NCBI RefSeq assembly: GCF_002836745.1
Contig: NZ_PJAR01000044.1
Coordinates: 558,001-622,000 of the forward strand
Reading direction: 5' to 3'
From: Glaciecola sp. 33A
Lineage (GTDB): Bacteria; Pseudomonadota; Gammaproteobacteria; Enterobacterales; Alteromonadaceae
DNA length: 64,000 nucleotides
Program-made: the position numbers and the translations under genes
Shown: positions 27,956 through 35,743 of the stretch, one piece after another
How positions within the stretch are numbered: position 1 is the first letter of the stretch
How the letters are laid out: each line of letters opens with the position of its first letter
The notes under the pieces: generated by a model
Database searches by the model: none
Told to the model about the DNA's origin: nothing
What the model saw: only the letters and a program-made list of their open reading frames with translations

Positions 27956-28867
27956 GTGCTCAGTTATCAACATTCCTTTCATGCTGGAAACCATGCAGAT
28001 GTGCTTAAGCATCTGACTTTAGTTGCAGTGCTTGAGCGTTTGAATTTAAAGACAAAACCATATTTCTTTTTGGATACACATGCCGGTGACGGTATATATA
28101 ATCTAAACTCAGAACAAGCTTTACAAAATTCGGAAGCTAAAACTGGTATTTTGCAACTAGAGTCTAATCGTCAGTTAGATAATGATGAAAACAATAACGT
28201 TAAAGGTAATTCTGCACTGTTTAATTCCTATGTAAACATAGTGAATCAGTATATTGGTGAGCAACAGTATCCGGGCTCTCCCATGGTAGCCTCTGCATTA
28301 TTGCGCAAAGGTGACAACGCTTTTGCTGCTGAATTACACCCACAAGCATTTGAGTCACTGCAACGAAGTTGTCGCCGAACAGGTATTAAAGCGCAGCATC
28401 GAGACGGCTATGAAGTGCTGAATGCAGTTTTACCACCCACGCCAAATAGAGGAGCAGTGCTAATTGATCCTCCTTATGAGCAGGTGTGTGAATATCAACA
28501 AGTTATTGATGCGGTTACTAAAGCTATAAAACGCTGGCCAATTGGTATTTATATGATTTGGTATCCCTTACTCTCTGATACCAGAGAAGATAGAAGAACC
28601 AATGAGATTGTCAATAATCCTAAATCGGCGTTAAGTGAAAAAATGCTATCTCAATTCTCCGGGCTTAATGTAAAGTCGGTGCTAAATATACAGTTTTGTA
28701 CGCTAAAACCTTCACAGAAAGTAGGTATGTATGGTTCTGGTATGTGTATATTGAACCCACCTTGGCAGTTAGATAATGACTTAAAAGAAATTCTTATGAC
28801 GCTGCAAAAAATATTGCCTAGTGACAATAATGAACTATCAAAAGTGGAATGGTTAAAAACTGAATAA
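27956..28867 (+). CDS. rlmJ: 23S rRNA (adenine(2030)-N6)-methyltransferase
   Basis: Methylates A2030 of 23S rRNA with S-adenosylmethionine. The opening LSYQHSFHAGNHADVLKHLTL is the hallmark of RlmJ. FFLDTHAGDGIYNL follows (SAM-binding loop), and the catalytic motif DPPYE is in GAVLIDPPYEQVCEY near residue 170. I take GTG 27956 as the start because it gives the typical N-terminus and has GAGAG five bases upstream; a GTG at 27944 in the same frame is the alternative. The protein is about 303 residues, slightly longer than E. coli RlmJ. Its stop overlaps the ATG of the kinase-like gene. Confidence 0.92.
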   Translation: MLSYQHSFHAGNHADVLKHLTLVAVLERLNLKTKPYFFLDTHAGDGIYNLNSEQALQNSEAKTGILQLESNRQLDNDENNNVKGNSALFNSYVNIVNQYIGEQQYPGSPMVASALLRKGDNAFAAELHPQAFESLQRSCRRTGIKAQHRDGYEVLNAVLPPTPNRGAVLIDPPYEQVCEYQQVIDAVTKAIKRWPIGIYMIWYPLLSDTREDRRTNEIVNNPKSALSEKMLSQFSGLNVKSVLNIQFCTLKPSQKVGMYGSGMCILNPPWQLDNDLKEILMTLQKILPSDNNELSKVEWLKTE

Positions 28868-30699
28868 TGCAGCAACCACAACTTAAACATTTCTATATTC
28901 CTGATGACCAGTCGGTTTATTTGCTCTCGCACAAGGACGCAAAAAAGCTAAAAAACTGGTTTGGCTTATGTATTTCACAACTTAAGAAATTAGGTTATAC
29001 GGATATAGAAATGATTGGTAAGGGGGCGTTTGGATTTGCTTTTGCAGGTACCGATAAGAAAGGACGGGAGTTAGTCTTTAAATTTTCCCGAATCACCTTG
29101 CCCCAACATATTCAAGACAGACTCGAAGAAGAAGCTTTTATGCAAGGCTTAGTTGAGCATCCTAATGTTCCTAAGTTGATCGCTTTTCAGCAAATTAAGC
29201 GGCAATCAATTTTAGTCATGGACCGAGCTCCAGGAATTGATCTAGAAAAATATTCATTACGTGTCGGTCCCTTACCACCGAGAATTATCCTTAAAATAAC
29301 CGTGCAAATTTGTGAAATTTTGCACTTCTTAAGAGAGTTTCAGCAAAATGGCGTGTTTCGTCCTGTCGTTCATGGCGATATCAAACCCTCCAACTTAGTT
29401 TGGGATGAGCACACAGAACAAGTCAGTCTAATCGACTGGGGTTCATGTGTCTTCGCGCAAATAGATCCATCAGGGCAGACGATTACCACTAATGTGATGG
29501 ATTTGATGTCATCCGATTTACAGCAAACTAATGCAAGACTCGGCGATGTTTACTTTATTGGGGATGATCAACTGGATGGCAAATTATCGAGTCCTCGTTT
29601 TGATGAACAGGGCTTAGCGAGCACGATATATGCGCTGGCGTCAGGCCAAGGCTCACGATACGGTAGAAAGGCTATTCCAGCTGATTCGCTTGGTCTGCCG
29701 CTAGAGTTTGCAAAGGTACTGGCAGCATTAATGAGCAGTGACCCCATTGAACGTCACTCCGGTGGCGATTATTTGTTACAACAATACCCTCGATTTCGTC
29801 ACTTTGTATTTGCCGAAGACCGCTACCAAGATCAAGTTTGTTTAGTCCCAACTTGGGGACATCAAGAAATAAAAGACATAGAAACGGTTGTGTATAGTTC
29901 AAGGAAGTCATATCTAAGACAGCAGGAAGGTATTGATATGACTGAATTAAATTATATTGATGATGCTCAGTTTGAGCGTTATTACAAAAATTACTTGCAA
30001 GGAATGGGTGAAACAGAGAAAGGATTTATTGCCGCGGTAAGCCGCCTAGGGAAATATCCTGTTGTCGGCGGGTTAGCAATTAGATGGGAGGATGAGGGGA
30101 TTTTTGTCGATTCTAGCCTAAACTTATATAATCCGAACTTGCAGTTATCATTTGATCGAGGCGTTGATAATGTCATTAATTTAGCGCGTACTATTGTCAG
30201 AAAGGGGGTTTTTAAGAGTTGTATGTTTAATGCGAAAAACACATTGCATGTTGAACGAGTCACTGAAGAGAAACCCTTTGTGCCAAACCCAAAAATGCAG
30301 ATTCCGTATGAGTTAAGTAAAACCTCATTAGGAGAAAATGAAAGTCGTATGCATTCTTATTTTGAAGATGGAGAGGATCCTGATGAATTGTTGAAATTGC
30401 CAGCAGCACTAATGTCAAAAATTAAAAGCTTAAACGCAATTCACCACACCGGGTGTATTATTTTTGAGGCACTTCCGAAACATTTGAAGGTGCATAATTA
30501 TTACACTTTGCTTGATCATTCGATGGAGCTCGAATTCAAAAGCTTACTAAAGGAAATTATTGATTTAATTCCAAAAATTAATGGCTTAGGTATTTCAGGC
30601 TTCATGAAACTACCCTACAAAGACACACGATTTTTTAAGCATCAGGTAAAAATGACACAAAAATTTTACCCAAGAAACCCAAAGAAAATAGATAATTAG
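28867..30699 (+). CDS. Atypical serine/threonine protein kinase-like protein
   Basis: Protein of 610 residues with a eukaryotic-type kinase fold in its first half. Motifs are: glycine loop GKGAFG (51-56), ATP-anchoring Lys72 (LVFKFSR), catalytic loop VVHGDIKPSNLVW (Asp171, Lys173, Asn176; HGD replaces HRD), and metal loop DWGS (Asp190; W replaces F of DFG). These key residues are intact, so it may be active. After about residue 330 comes a C-terminal half I do not recognise (YNPNLQLSFDRGVDNVINL region). No membrane helix or PASTA repeats are present. It overlaps rlmJ by one base (TAATG), so it is likely co-translated with that rRNA methyltransferase. Its target is unknown. Confidence 0.82.
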   Translation: MQQPQLKHFYIPDDQSVYLLSHKDAKKLKNWFGLCISQLKKLGYTDIEMIGKGAFGFAFAGTDKKGRELVFKFSRITLPQHIQDRLEEEAFMQGLVEHPNVPKLIAFQQIKRQSILVMDRAPGIDLEKYSLRVGPLPPRIILKITVQICEILHFLREFQQNGVFRPVVHGDIKPSNLVWDEHTEQVSLIDWGSCVFAQIDPSGQTITTNVMDLMSSDLQQTNARLGDVYFIGDDQLDGKLSSPRFDEQGLASTIYALASGQGSRYGRKAIPADSLGLPLEFAKVLAALMSSDPIERHSGGDYLLQQYPRFRHFVFAEDRYQDQVCLVPTWGHQEIKDIETVVYSSRKSYLRQQEGIDMTELNYIDDAQFERYYKNYLQGMGETEKGFIAAVSRLGKYPVVGGLAIRWEDEGIFVDSSLNLYNPNLQLSFDRGVDNVINLARTIVRKGVFKSCMFNAKNTLHVERVTEEKPFVPNPKMQIPYELSKTSLGENESRMHSYFEDGEDPDELLKLPAALMSKIKSLNAIHHTGCIIFEALPKHLKVHNYYTLLDHSMELEFKSLLKEIIDLIPKINGLGISGFMKLPYKDTRFFKHQVKMTQKFYPRNPKKIDN

Positions 30700-30733
30700 T
30701 AGTGAATTAACTACATGTCAAAGTGAGGTTACA

Positions 30734-31588
30734 TTGTTAGATGTTAGATTAGAGTCGTTGTTCACGATGGAAAAAATTGAACAAGGTTTATATCGTGGTC
30801 AAAGCTGGGACTTAGGTTTTAGGGCGTTGTTTGGCGGGCAAGTTTTAGGTCAATCTATTGCTGCAGCTTATAAAACAGTTGAAGAGGAACGTATTATTCA
30901 CTCCCTACATTCATATTTTTTATTACCAGGGGATGCTCAAAAACCAGTTATTTATGACATAGAAAATGTCCGAGATGGCCGCAGTTTTTCATCAAGACGA
31001 GTAAAAGCGATTCAAAATGGGCGCACTATATTTGTGATGACCGCATCGTTTCAAATTCCTGAGCCAGGGTTAAGTCATCAGTATGCCGAAATGCCAAAAG
31101 TGCCTCCTCCTGAGGAGGTTACTCCAGATATTCGTTTTTACGAGGACAAATATGACCAATTATCAGAAAGGATAAAAGAATCGTTGAGTTATCACCGGCC
31201 AGTCGATATTCGGACCGTCGATTCCGCTAATTCTTATACTGCTGAAAAACGCGAACCAAAGCGGTCAATATGGTTAAAGGGAAGGGATAAACTGGATGGC
31301 CCTTTGCAAGTGCATCAGGCGTCACTTGCCTACGCGTCGGATTATCACTTTTTAAGTACATCTCTACAACCGCACGGTATGGCAGTGCATGATAAATCAC
31401 TTAGATTGGCCACAATTGATCATGCAATATGGTTTCATAAGCCGTTTAAATTTGATGATTGGTTGCTGTATGAAATGGAAAGTCCTTTTAGTGGAACGGG
31501 GCGAGGGTTAGTTCAAGGTAAAGTCTTTGACAAACAGGGGACGCTTGTCGCAACTACAGTTCAAGAAGGGCTAATGCGCCAAGTTTAG
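30734..31588 (+). CDS. tesB: Acyl-CoA thioesterase II
   Basis: Hydrolyses acyl-CoA to free fatty acid and CoA, 284 residues, double hot-dog fold. The start is TTG 30734, with GAGG five bases upstream; an ATG overlapping it hits a stop at once. The N-terminal block [23 protein letters not shown] and [12 protein letters not shown] are typical. In the second hot dog the catalytic Asp lies in [12 protein letters not shown], the Ser/Thr in [11 protein letters not shown] and the Gln in TTVQEGLMR, corresponding to Asp204/Thr228/Gln278 of E. coli TesB. It sits 34 bp after the kinase-like gene and 20 bp before the carbonic-anhydrase-like gene. Confidence 0.93.
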   Translation: MLDVRLESLFTMEKIEQGLYRGQSWDLGFRALFGGQVLGQSIAAAYKTVEEERIIHSLHSYFLLPGDAQKPVIYDIENVRDGRSFSSRRVKAIQNGRTIFVMTASFQIPEPGLSHQYAEMPKVPPPEEVTPDIRFYEDKYDQLSERIKESLSYHRPVDIRTVDSANSYTAEKREPKRSIWLKGRDKLDGPLQVHQASLAYASDYHFLSTSLQPHGMAVHDKSLRLATIDHAIWFHKPFKFDDWLLYEMESPFSGTGRGLVQGKVFDKQGTLVATTVQEGLMRQV

Positions 31589-31607
31589 TTTTAATGAGGA
31601 AAAACAC

Positions 31608-32132
31608 ATGATATATCAGTTAGGTTCAGACAAAGTAACATTAGGGAATAATACTTATGTGGCTCCAGGGGCGCATGTTATGGGTAAAGTGACACTGCAT
31701 GACAACGCAAGTGTTTGGTTCAATGCAGTATTGCGTGGTGACTGTGATCAAATAGATGTGGGTGAGGGCAGCAATGTTCAAGACGGTGCAATTTTACATA
31801 CTGACTATGGTTTCCCAATGCGTCTTGGCAAAGGGGTAACCATCGGTCATAAGGTTATGTTACATGGTTGTGAAGTTGGCGATTATTCCTTGATTGGTAT
31901 AAATGCTGTTGTTTTAAACGGGGCTAAAATAGGGCATCACTGCGTTATTGGTGCAAACGCGCTAGTCACTGAGGGCATGGAAATTCCTGATTATTCGGTG
32001 GTAATGGGATCGCCGGGTAAAGTAGTAAAAACGATTAAAGCAGAACAAGCCGAGATGCTAGAAAAATCGGCACAACATTATCAGAAAAATGCTCAACGTT
32101 TTAAAAATGAGTTAAAACAACAACCGCGGTAG
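31608..32132 (+). CDS. Gamma-class carbonic anhydrase family protein (YrdA-like)
   Basis: Left-handed beta-helix protein of 174 residues built from hexapeptide repeats. It contains [50 protein letters not shown] and, further on, [48 protein letters not shown] (shown as landmarks in the family pattern). The three metal-ligand histidines occur in ILHTD, TIGHKV and MLHGC, so a zinc or iron site at the trimer interface is expected. Whether it has real carbonic anhydrase activity is unknown, as for E. coli YrdA. SD GAGGAAAA precedes the ATG. It is probably the last gene of a run with tesB. Confidence 0.9.
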   Translation: MIYQLGSDKVTLGNNTYVAPGAHVMGKVTLHDNASVWFNAVLRGDCDQIDVGEGSNVQDGAILHTDYGFPMRLGKGVTIGHKVMLHGCEVGDYSLIGINAVVLNGAKIGHHCVIGANALVTEGMEIPDYSVVMGSPGKVVKTIKAEQAEMLEKSAQHYQKNAQRFKNELKQQPR

Positions 32133-32235
32133 TTTGCAGCGTGCGTACTTTAAAAGTATAGCGTAGTTGTATGATATTAGGGCAACTCAACAACGTTTCA
32201 GAAAGCTTGGATTACACATTATCACCCCCTAGTAA

Positions 32236-32265
32236 TAAAAAGGCCCGGAACAATCGTTCCAGGCT
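32236..32265 (-). terminator. Minus-strand intrinsic terminator without an annotated gene
   Basis: Stem 32242-32251 with 32256-32265 (one mismatch, one G-U), loop AATC, and a five-T tail on the minus strand (32237-32241). It cannot serve the plus-strand carbonic-anhydrase-like gene because there is no T-run on that strand. Confidence 0.65.
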
Positions 32266-32354
32266 TAGGGGAATGGCCCATTTCTGAGCCTTGCGCTAAC
32301 TTTCACTTGCACTTGAGATATCTTGCTTAACGTCAACACCTATCTCTATATCTC
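32236..32354 (-). ncRNA. Putative small RNA with intrinsic terminator
   Basis: No minus-strand gene precedes it, yet the strand ends here in a good terminator: GGAAC (47-51), loop AATC, GTTCC (56-60), an extended stem and TTTTTATT. Just upstream (in transcript order) a second hairpin pairs AGGCTCAG (32284-32291) with CTTAGCCT-type sequence at 32261-32268, overlapping the terminator stem, so the two are mutually exclusive. A 7-bp stem GAGATAT/ATATCTC lies at 32315-32354. A promoter candidate is CTGACA (32378-32383), 18 bp, TATATG (32354-32359). The inferred transcript is about 110-115 nt. Expression is unproven. Confidence 0.35.
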
Positions 32355-32383
32355 ATATATAAAACACACAATGCCAATGTCAG
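32354..32383 (-). promoter_or_regulatory. Promoter candidate for the putative small RNA
   Basis: On the minus strand CTGACA (32378-32383) and TATATG (32354-32359) are 18 bp apart; reading the -10 as ATATAT (32355-32360) gives 17 bp. The predicted start is near 32347. Confidence 0.3.
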
Positions 32384-32544
32384 GAAGAGGCGTGTGATAT
32401 AGACGACGGACATTAATAATAAGCTAAATCAGTATAACCGATGTGCAACGTGTCATTATTTTTGAGTTTTAACACTAGAGTAAACATAACATAAAAAAAA
32501 ATAAACACCTAAAACTTTTTAAAGTCAATAACTTAGTTTTAAAT

Positions 32545-32598
32545 TTTTACACAGCTTATACTCGATAAATACACACCTTATCCACAGATTTAACCACA
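32545..32598 (+). promoter_or_regulatory. Cluster of DnaA-box-like sites
   Basis: TTTTACACA (32545-32553) and TTATCCACA (32578-32586) both match the DnaA-box consensus TTWTNCACA. TTAACCACA (32590-32598) differs at one position. All three are in the same orientation, with starts 33 and 12 bp apart, next to an A/T-rich tract and a GATC site (32609-32612). Confidence 0.4.
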
Positions 32599-32808
32599 GA
32601 TGACCTCGGATCAATCAATTATGCGAAAATTTAATGCGCAGTGGTTAAAAATCACTGAGTTTGATGTTGTATTGTGTTAATTTTAGCAACATAGATTGTG
32701 GAACTATATTGATGCCGTGAATTTATAGCGCATATCGCAAAACAAGCTATCAAAAAAGCCTAATAAATAATGCTAATAAGCCTTAGCTCATAAAAATATA
32801 GGGTAACA

Positions 32809-34038
32809 ATGCTCCACAGAATTTGGTTGTTTTTTATTGTCAGTGCGTTTTTTGCTACCTGTTGGAAAGTTGTTGCTACGGGTGACCTAGGTGGTTTTGA
32901 AGAAGTTATGAACGCGGTTACTTCAATGGCGAAAACCAGTGTTGATATTGCTTTGGGCTTGGTAGGACTACTCGCGTTTTGGCTCGGCATATTTAAAGTT
33001 GCAGAGAACGCTGGGTTAATTGCTAAATTTTCCAAAATACTTGAACCTTTGTTATGCCGCATTATGCCAGATATTCCTCGCGGCCATCCAGCACTTGGAA
33101 GTATTACCATGAACATGTCTGCCAACGTATTAGGTTTGGATAATGCGGCAACGCCATTTGGCATAAAGGCGATGCAAGACATGCAAACACTATCGCCGGT
33201 AAAAGATACACTGACTAACTCTCAGATCTTATTTTTAGTCTTAAACACCTCCTCGGTTACATTATTTCCAATTGCTGTTTTTCTGTACCGCGCGGAGCAG
33301 GGCGCTGCGCAGCCAACTGACGTATTCATTCCTATTTTATTAGCAACCAGTGCATCCACTTTAGTCGGTTTATTTGTCACTTGTGCAATACAAAAAGTTA
33401 ACTTGTTTAATCGGGTTGTAATGACTTATTTGGTCGGTGTGTTTAGTTTACTCACTGCTGTTATTCTTTATTTCTCTAAGTTGGCTACCGATCAACTTGC
33501 AGCCCAATCATCACTAATTGCCAATTTTTTATTGCTATTGTTTATTGTCGTTGTGTTAGTTCAGGGGTGGAGAAAGAAACAAAATACTTATGAGCAATTC
33601 GTAGATGGAGCAAAACAGGGCTTTGAAGTTGCGGTCACTATTATTCCATTTTTGTTAGCAATGCTTTTTGCCATAGGCATGTTAAGAGCTAGTGGCTTAC
33701 TAGAATTAGTTATGAATGGGTTTTCCTATGTATTTGGCAGTATTGGTATGGACACTCGCTTTGTTGATGCCATTCCCAATGCACTGATGAAACCGCTGAG
33801 CGGCAGCGGTGCTCGAGCACTGATGATAGAGACTATGCAACATCATGGTGCTGATTCTTTTGCAGGTCGACTTGCGTCGGTGATGCAGGGTTCTACCGAA
33901 ACTACGTTTTATGTATTGGCGGTGTACTTGGGTGCTGTTGGTATTAAACACAGCCGGTATGCTGTTGGGTGTTGTTTAGCCGCAGACTTTGCTGGTATCG
34001 TCGCTGCTATTGGTGTGAGTTATTGGTTTTTTGGTTAA
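32809..34038 (+). CDS. SpmA/SpmB-type nucleoside-recognition (gate domain) membrane protein, fused
   Basis: Inner-membrane protein of 409 residues. The first half (about 1-200) matches spore maturation protein A (IFKVAENAGLIAKFSKILEPLL, LGSITMNMSANVLGLDNAATPFGIKAM). The second half (about 215-409) matches SpmB (DGAKQGFEVAVTIIPFLLAMLFAIGMLRASG, SGSGARALMIE, STETTFYVLAVYLGAVG). In Bacillus these are two genes; here both gate domains are in one chain, as in many proteobacteria. The organism is not a spore former, so the role is some transport or envelope function that I cannot define. SD AGGGT precedes the ATG. It is transcribed alone. Confidence 0.85.
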   Translation: MLHRIWLFFIVSAFFATCWKVVATGDLGGFEEVMNAVTSMAKTSVDIALGLVGLLAFWLGIFKVAENAGLIAKFSKILEPLLCRIMPDIPRGHPALGSITMNMSANVLGLDNAATPFGIKAMQDMQTLSPVKDTLTNSQILFLVLNTSSVTLFPIAVFLYRAEQGAAQPTDVFIPILLATSASTLVGLFVTCAIQKVNLFNRVVMTYLVGVFSLLTAVILYFSKLATDQLAAQSSLIANFLLLLFIVVVLVQGWRKKQNTYEQFVDGAKQGFEVAVTIIPFLLAMLFAIGMLRASGLLELVMNGFSYVFGSIGMDTRFVDAIPNALMKPLSGSGARALMIETMQHHGADSFAGRLASVMQGSTETTFYVLAVYLGAVGIKHSRYAVGCCLAADFAGIVAAIGVSYWFFG

Positions 34039-34198
34039 TTCTGAGGCTTTTTTCATTTGCGCACGTATATAGTGTTTAACTTGCAAATAATAGGTCTCGA
34101 ATACACTAGCTTGGTTCGTACTTGTGTTTTTTGAAAAGAGACAGCTTACTGTCGACACATTCAAAAACAATGTAGTAAACTTTAAATGTGTAAATAAG

Positions 34199-34225
34199 GT
34201 GAAAGCCCTTCTAATGAGCTTTCAC
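34199..34225. repeat. Perfect 8-bp inverted repeat upstream of msrC
   Basis: GTGAAAGC (34199-34206) and GCTTTCAC (34218-34225) are separated by 11 bases and lie 60 bp before the msrC start. No T-run follows, so it is more likely a leader stem-loop or operator than a terminator. Confidence 0.4.
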
Positions 34226-34285
34226 TGAGTGTTATTATCTTATAATGTAATGTAAAAAATTTTAAGTGAGTGATTCCTGGTAACA

Positions 34286-34765
34286 ATGAGCAACAAAAAT
34301 AAGCAATACAAATTAATCAATGCGCAAGTTCAGGCGTTAATATCAGATGAGTCTGACATGATAGCTAACATGGCAAATATTGCGGCGGTATTGTTTAACA
34401 ATGTAGAACAAATTAATTGGGCTGGTTTTTATTTATTTAAACAAGAACAACTGGTGCTAGGTCCATTTCAGGGTCAACCTGCTTGTGTGCGGATACCCAT
34501 GGGCAGGGGCGTATGTGGCACATCGGCTGCAACACGAGAAACCGTTATTGTTGACAATGTGCATGAATTTGCGGGTCATATCGCTTGTGATGTTGCTTCG
34601 AATTCTGAAATAGTTATACCCGTTGTATTTAATCAACAGTTAATAGGCGTTTTGGATATCGATAGCGCAGTAGCAGCACGCTTTGATGATGACGACCGTC
34701 AGGGATTAGAGTCCTTGGTGAGGATCTTACAGCAAACATTAACTTCTTTGGAAACAACACAGTGA
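34286..34765 (+). CDS. msrC: Free methionine-(R)-sulfoxide reductase (GAF domain)
   Basis: Reduces free L-methionine-(R)-sulfoxide with thioredoxin. The 159-residue chain is a single GAF domain with the family signature GFYLFKQEQLVLGPFQGQPAC, then RIPMGRGVCGTSA and HIACDVASNSEIVIPV. The three redox cysteines are residues 67, 77 and 101, in the same positions as in E. coli fRMsr. It begins the compact run msrC - acidic small protein - proQ - prc; its TGA overlaps the GTG of the next gene. This enzyme belongs to oxidative-stress repair; its link with proQ is by neighbourhood only. Confidence 0.92.
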   Translation: MSNKNKQYKLINAQVQALISDESDMIANMANIAAVLFNNVEQINWAGFYLFKQEQLVLGPFQGQPACVRIPMGRGVCGTSAATRETVIVDNVHEFAGHIACDVASNSEIVIPVVFNQQLIGVLDIDSAVAARFDDDDRQGLESLVRILQQTLTSLETTQ

Positions 34766-35070
34766 AGGACTTCGTTGATATACATGTATTATTGAGTACG
34801 CCTGATGATATGGAGGACGTGCATGACGACCCGGTCGAGGCATCGGAGAAACTAAACACTATCCTGCATTTAGTCTTTGACCATATAGATGAAGATGAAG
34901 AAGTTGAAACAATTCATAGAATAATTGAAAAAACATGGGAACATTGGCACCTTGAGAGCTATTTATTAGAGATTGAGGTTGACGACTTGGTTGATTGGGT
35001 GGATCATCTGCTCTCAACTTGGGATGATTCCGAAGACAGCATAAACAACACAGATGACGAAATAAATTAA
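34762..35070 (+). CDS. Small acidic protein of unknown function
   Basis: A 102-residue cytoplasmic protein with very many Asp and Glu residues (roughly a third of the chain), clustered at both ends (TPDDMEDVHDDPVEASEK and WDDSEDSINNTDDE). The middle looks helical (HRIIEKTWEHWHLESYLLEIEVDDLVDWVDHLL). The GTG start overlaps the msrC stop (GTGA), and the gene's own stop overlaps the proQ ATG (TAATG). It is therefore locked between msrC and proQ translationally. I do not recognise a named family. A partner role with the strongly basic ProQ is an appealing but untested idea. Confidence 0.75.
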   Translation: MKDFVDIHVLLSTPDDMEDVHDDPVEASEKLNTILHLVFDHIDEDEEVETIHRIIEKTWEHWHLESYLLEIEVDDLVDWVDHLLSTWDDSEDSINNTDDEIN

Positions 35071-35714
35071 TGGACGAACAACAAAAGCTAGCAAATAGTA
35101 AAGAAGTCTTAGCCTTCCTTGCTACCGAATTTCCAAAGTGCTTTTCGCTTCAATCTGAGGCTAAACCGCTTAAAATTGGCATTTTTCACGATTTGTCTCA
35201 ACGCTTAGAGAATGATGCCAGATTAAGTAAACGTCTGTTGAGAATGTCATTAAGGCATTACACCAGCAGTTGGAAGTATCTCGCGTCTGTTAAGGAAGGT
35301 GCGCATCGCATTGATTTAGATGGTGTAGATGGTGATGAAGTCGAGAAGGAGCATGCTGACCATGCCGCTACTCAGTTAAAAGAGAGTAAAGCGAAAGCAG
35401 CTGAAAAACGTCAAGAGCTTAAAAAGCAAGCGCAAGATAAAAAAGTACCTAAAAGCAGAGCAAATATACCTAAAAAGGAAGACGTTGCGGCTAAAAAACC
35501 GCCAGAACGTAAAGTAAAACAGGCAGCGCCAAAAGTTAAAGTTCGCGAGTTAGTAGACGATGACATGAAAGTAGGTGTACAAGTTTCAGTAAAGGTAGGC
35601 AGCTCTCCTATGCCTGCAACAATCACTGAGGTTGCGAAGGACGGCATTCAAGTGCAACTAAATTCGGGCATGACGGTCAAAGTTCAACGAGCGCAGTTGC
35701 GTCTTACAATATAA
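35070..35714 (+). CDS. proQ: RNA chaperone ProQ
   Basis: RNA-binding protein that stabilises mRNA 3' ends and small RNAs. The N-terminal FinO/ProQ domain covers about residues 5-120 (SKEVLAFLATEFPKCFSL, LKIGIFHDLSQRL, LRHYTSSWKYLASVKEGAHRIDLDG). A basic Lys/Ala/Glu linker follows (about 120-160), then a Tudor-like C-terminal domain (MKVGVQVSVKVGSSPMPATITEV...VKVQRAQLRL). The length of 214 fits E. coli ProQ (232). The start overlaps the upstream stop. The neighbour prc follows after 29 bp, the same pairing as in E. coli. Confidence 0.94.
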   Translation: MDEQQKLANSKEVLAFLATEFPKCFSLQSEAKPLKIGIFHDLSQRLENDARLSKRLLRMSLRHYTSSWKYLASVKEGAHRIDLDGVDGDEVEKEHADHAATQLKESKAKAAEKRQELKKQAQDKKVPKSRANIPKKEDVAAKKPPERKVKQAAPKVKVRELVDDDMKVGVQVSVKVGSSPMPATITEVAKDGIQVQLNSGMTVKVQRAQLRLTI

Positions 35715-35743
35715 CGTCAAGCAAAAAAAGAAAGGTAGGTAAT

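Larger units (their letters stand above)
32133..32808. other. Long gene-free interval (676 bp) with RNA and DnaA-box signals
   Basis: No credible coding frame is present. It contains a minus-strand intrinsic terminator with a structured region and promoter upstream of it (32236-32383), an A/T-rich tract at about 32460-32545, and a group of DnaA-box-like sites at 32545-32598. The final 200 bases lead into the SpmAB-like gene. Confidence 0.6.

Noticed and set aside
32236-32300. 6S RNA (ssrS)
   Set aside because: One 18-base segment resembles a 6S motif, but the long closing stem, central bubble and the usual zapA neighbourhood are not seen.
32470-32612. Chromosomal replication origin
   Set aside because: DnaA-like boxes and an A/T-rich tract are present, but only two exact boxes exist and none of the usual origin genes is near.
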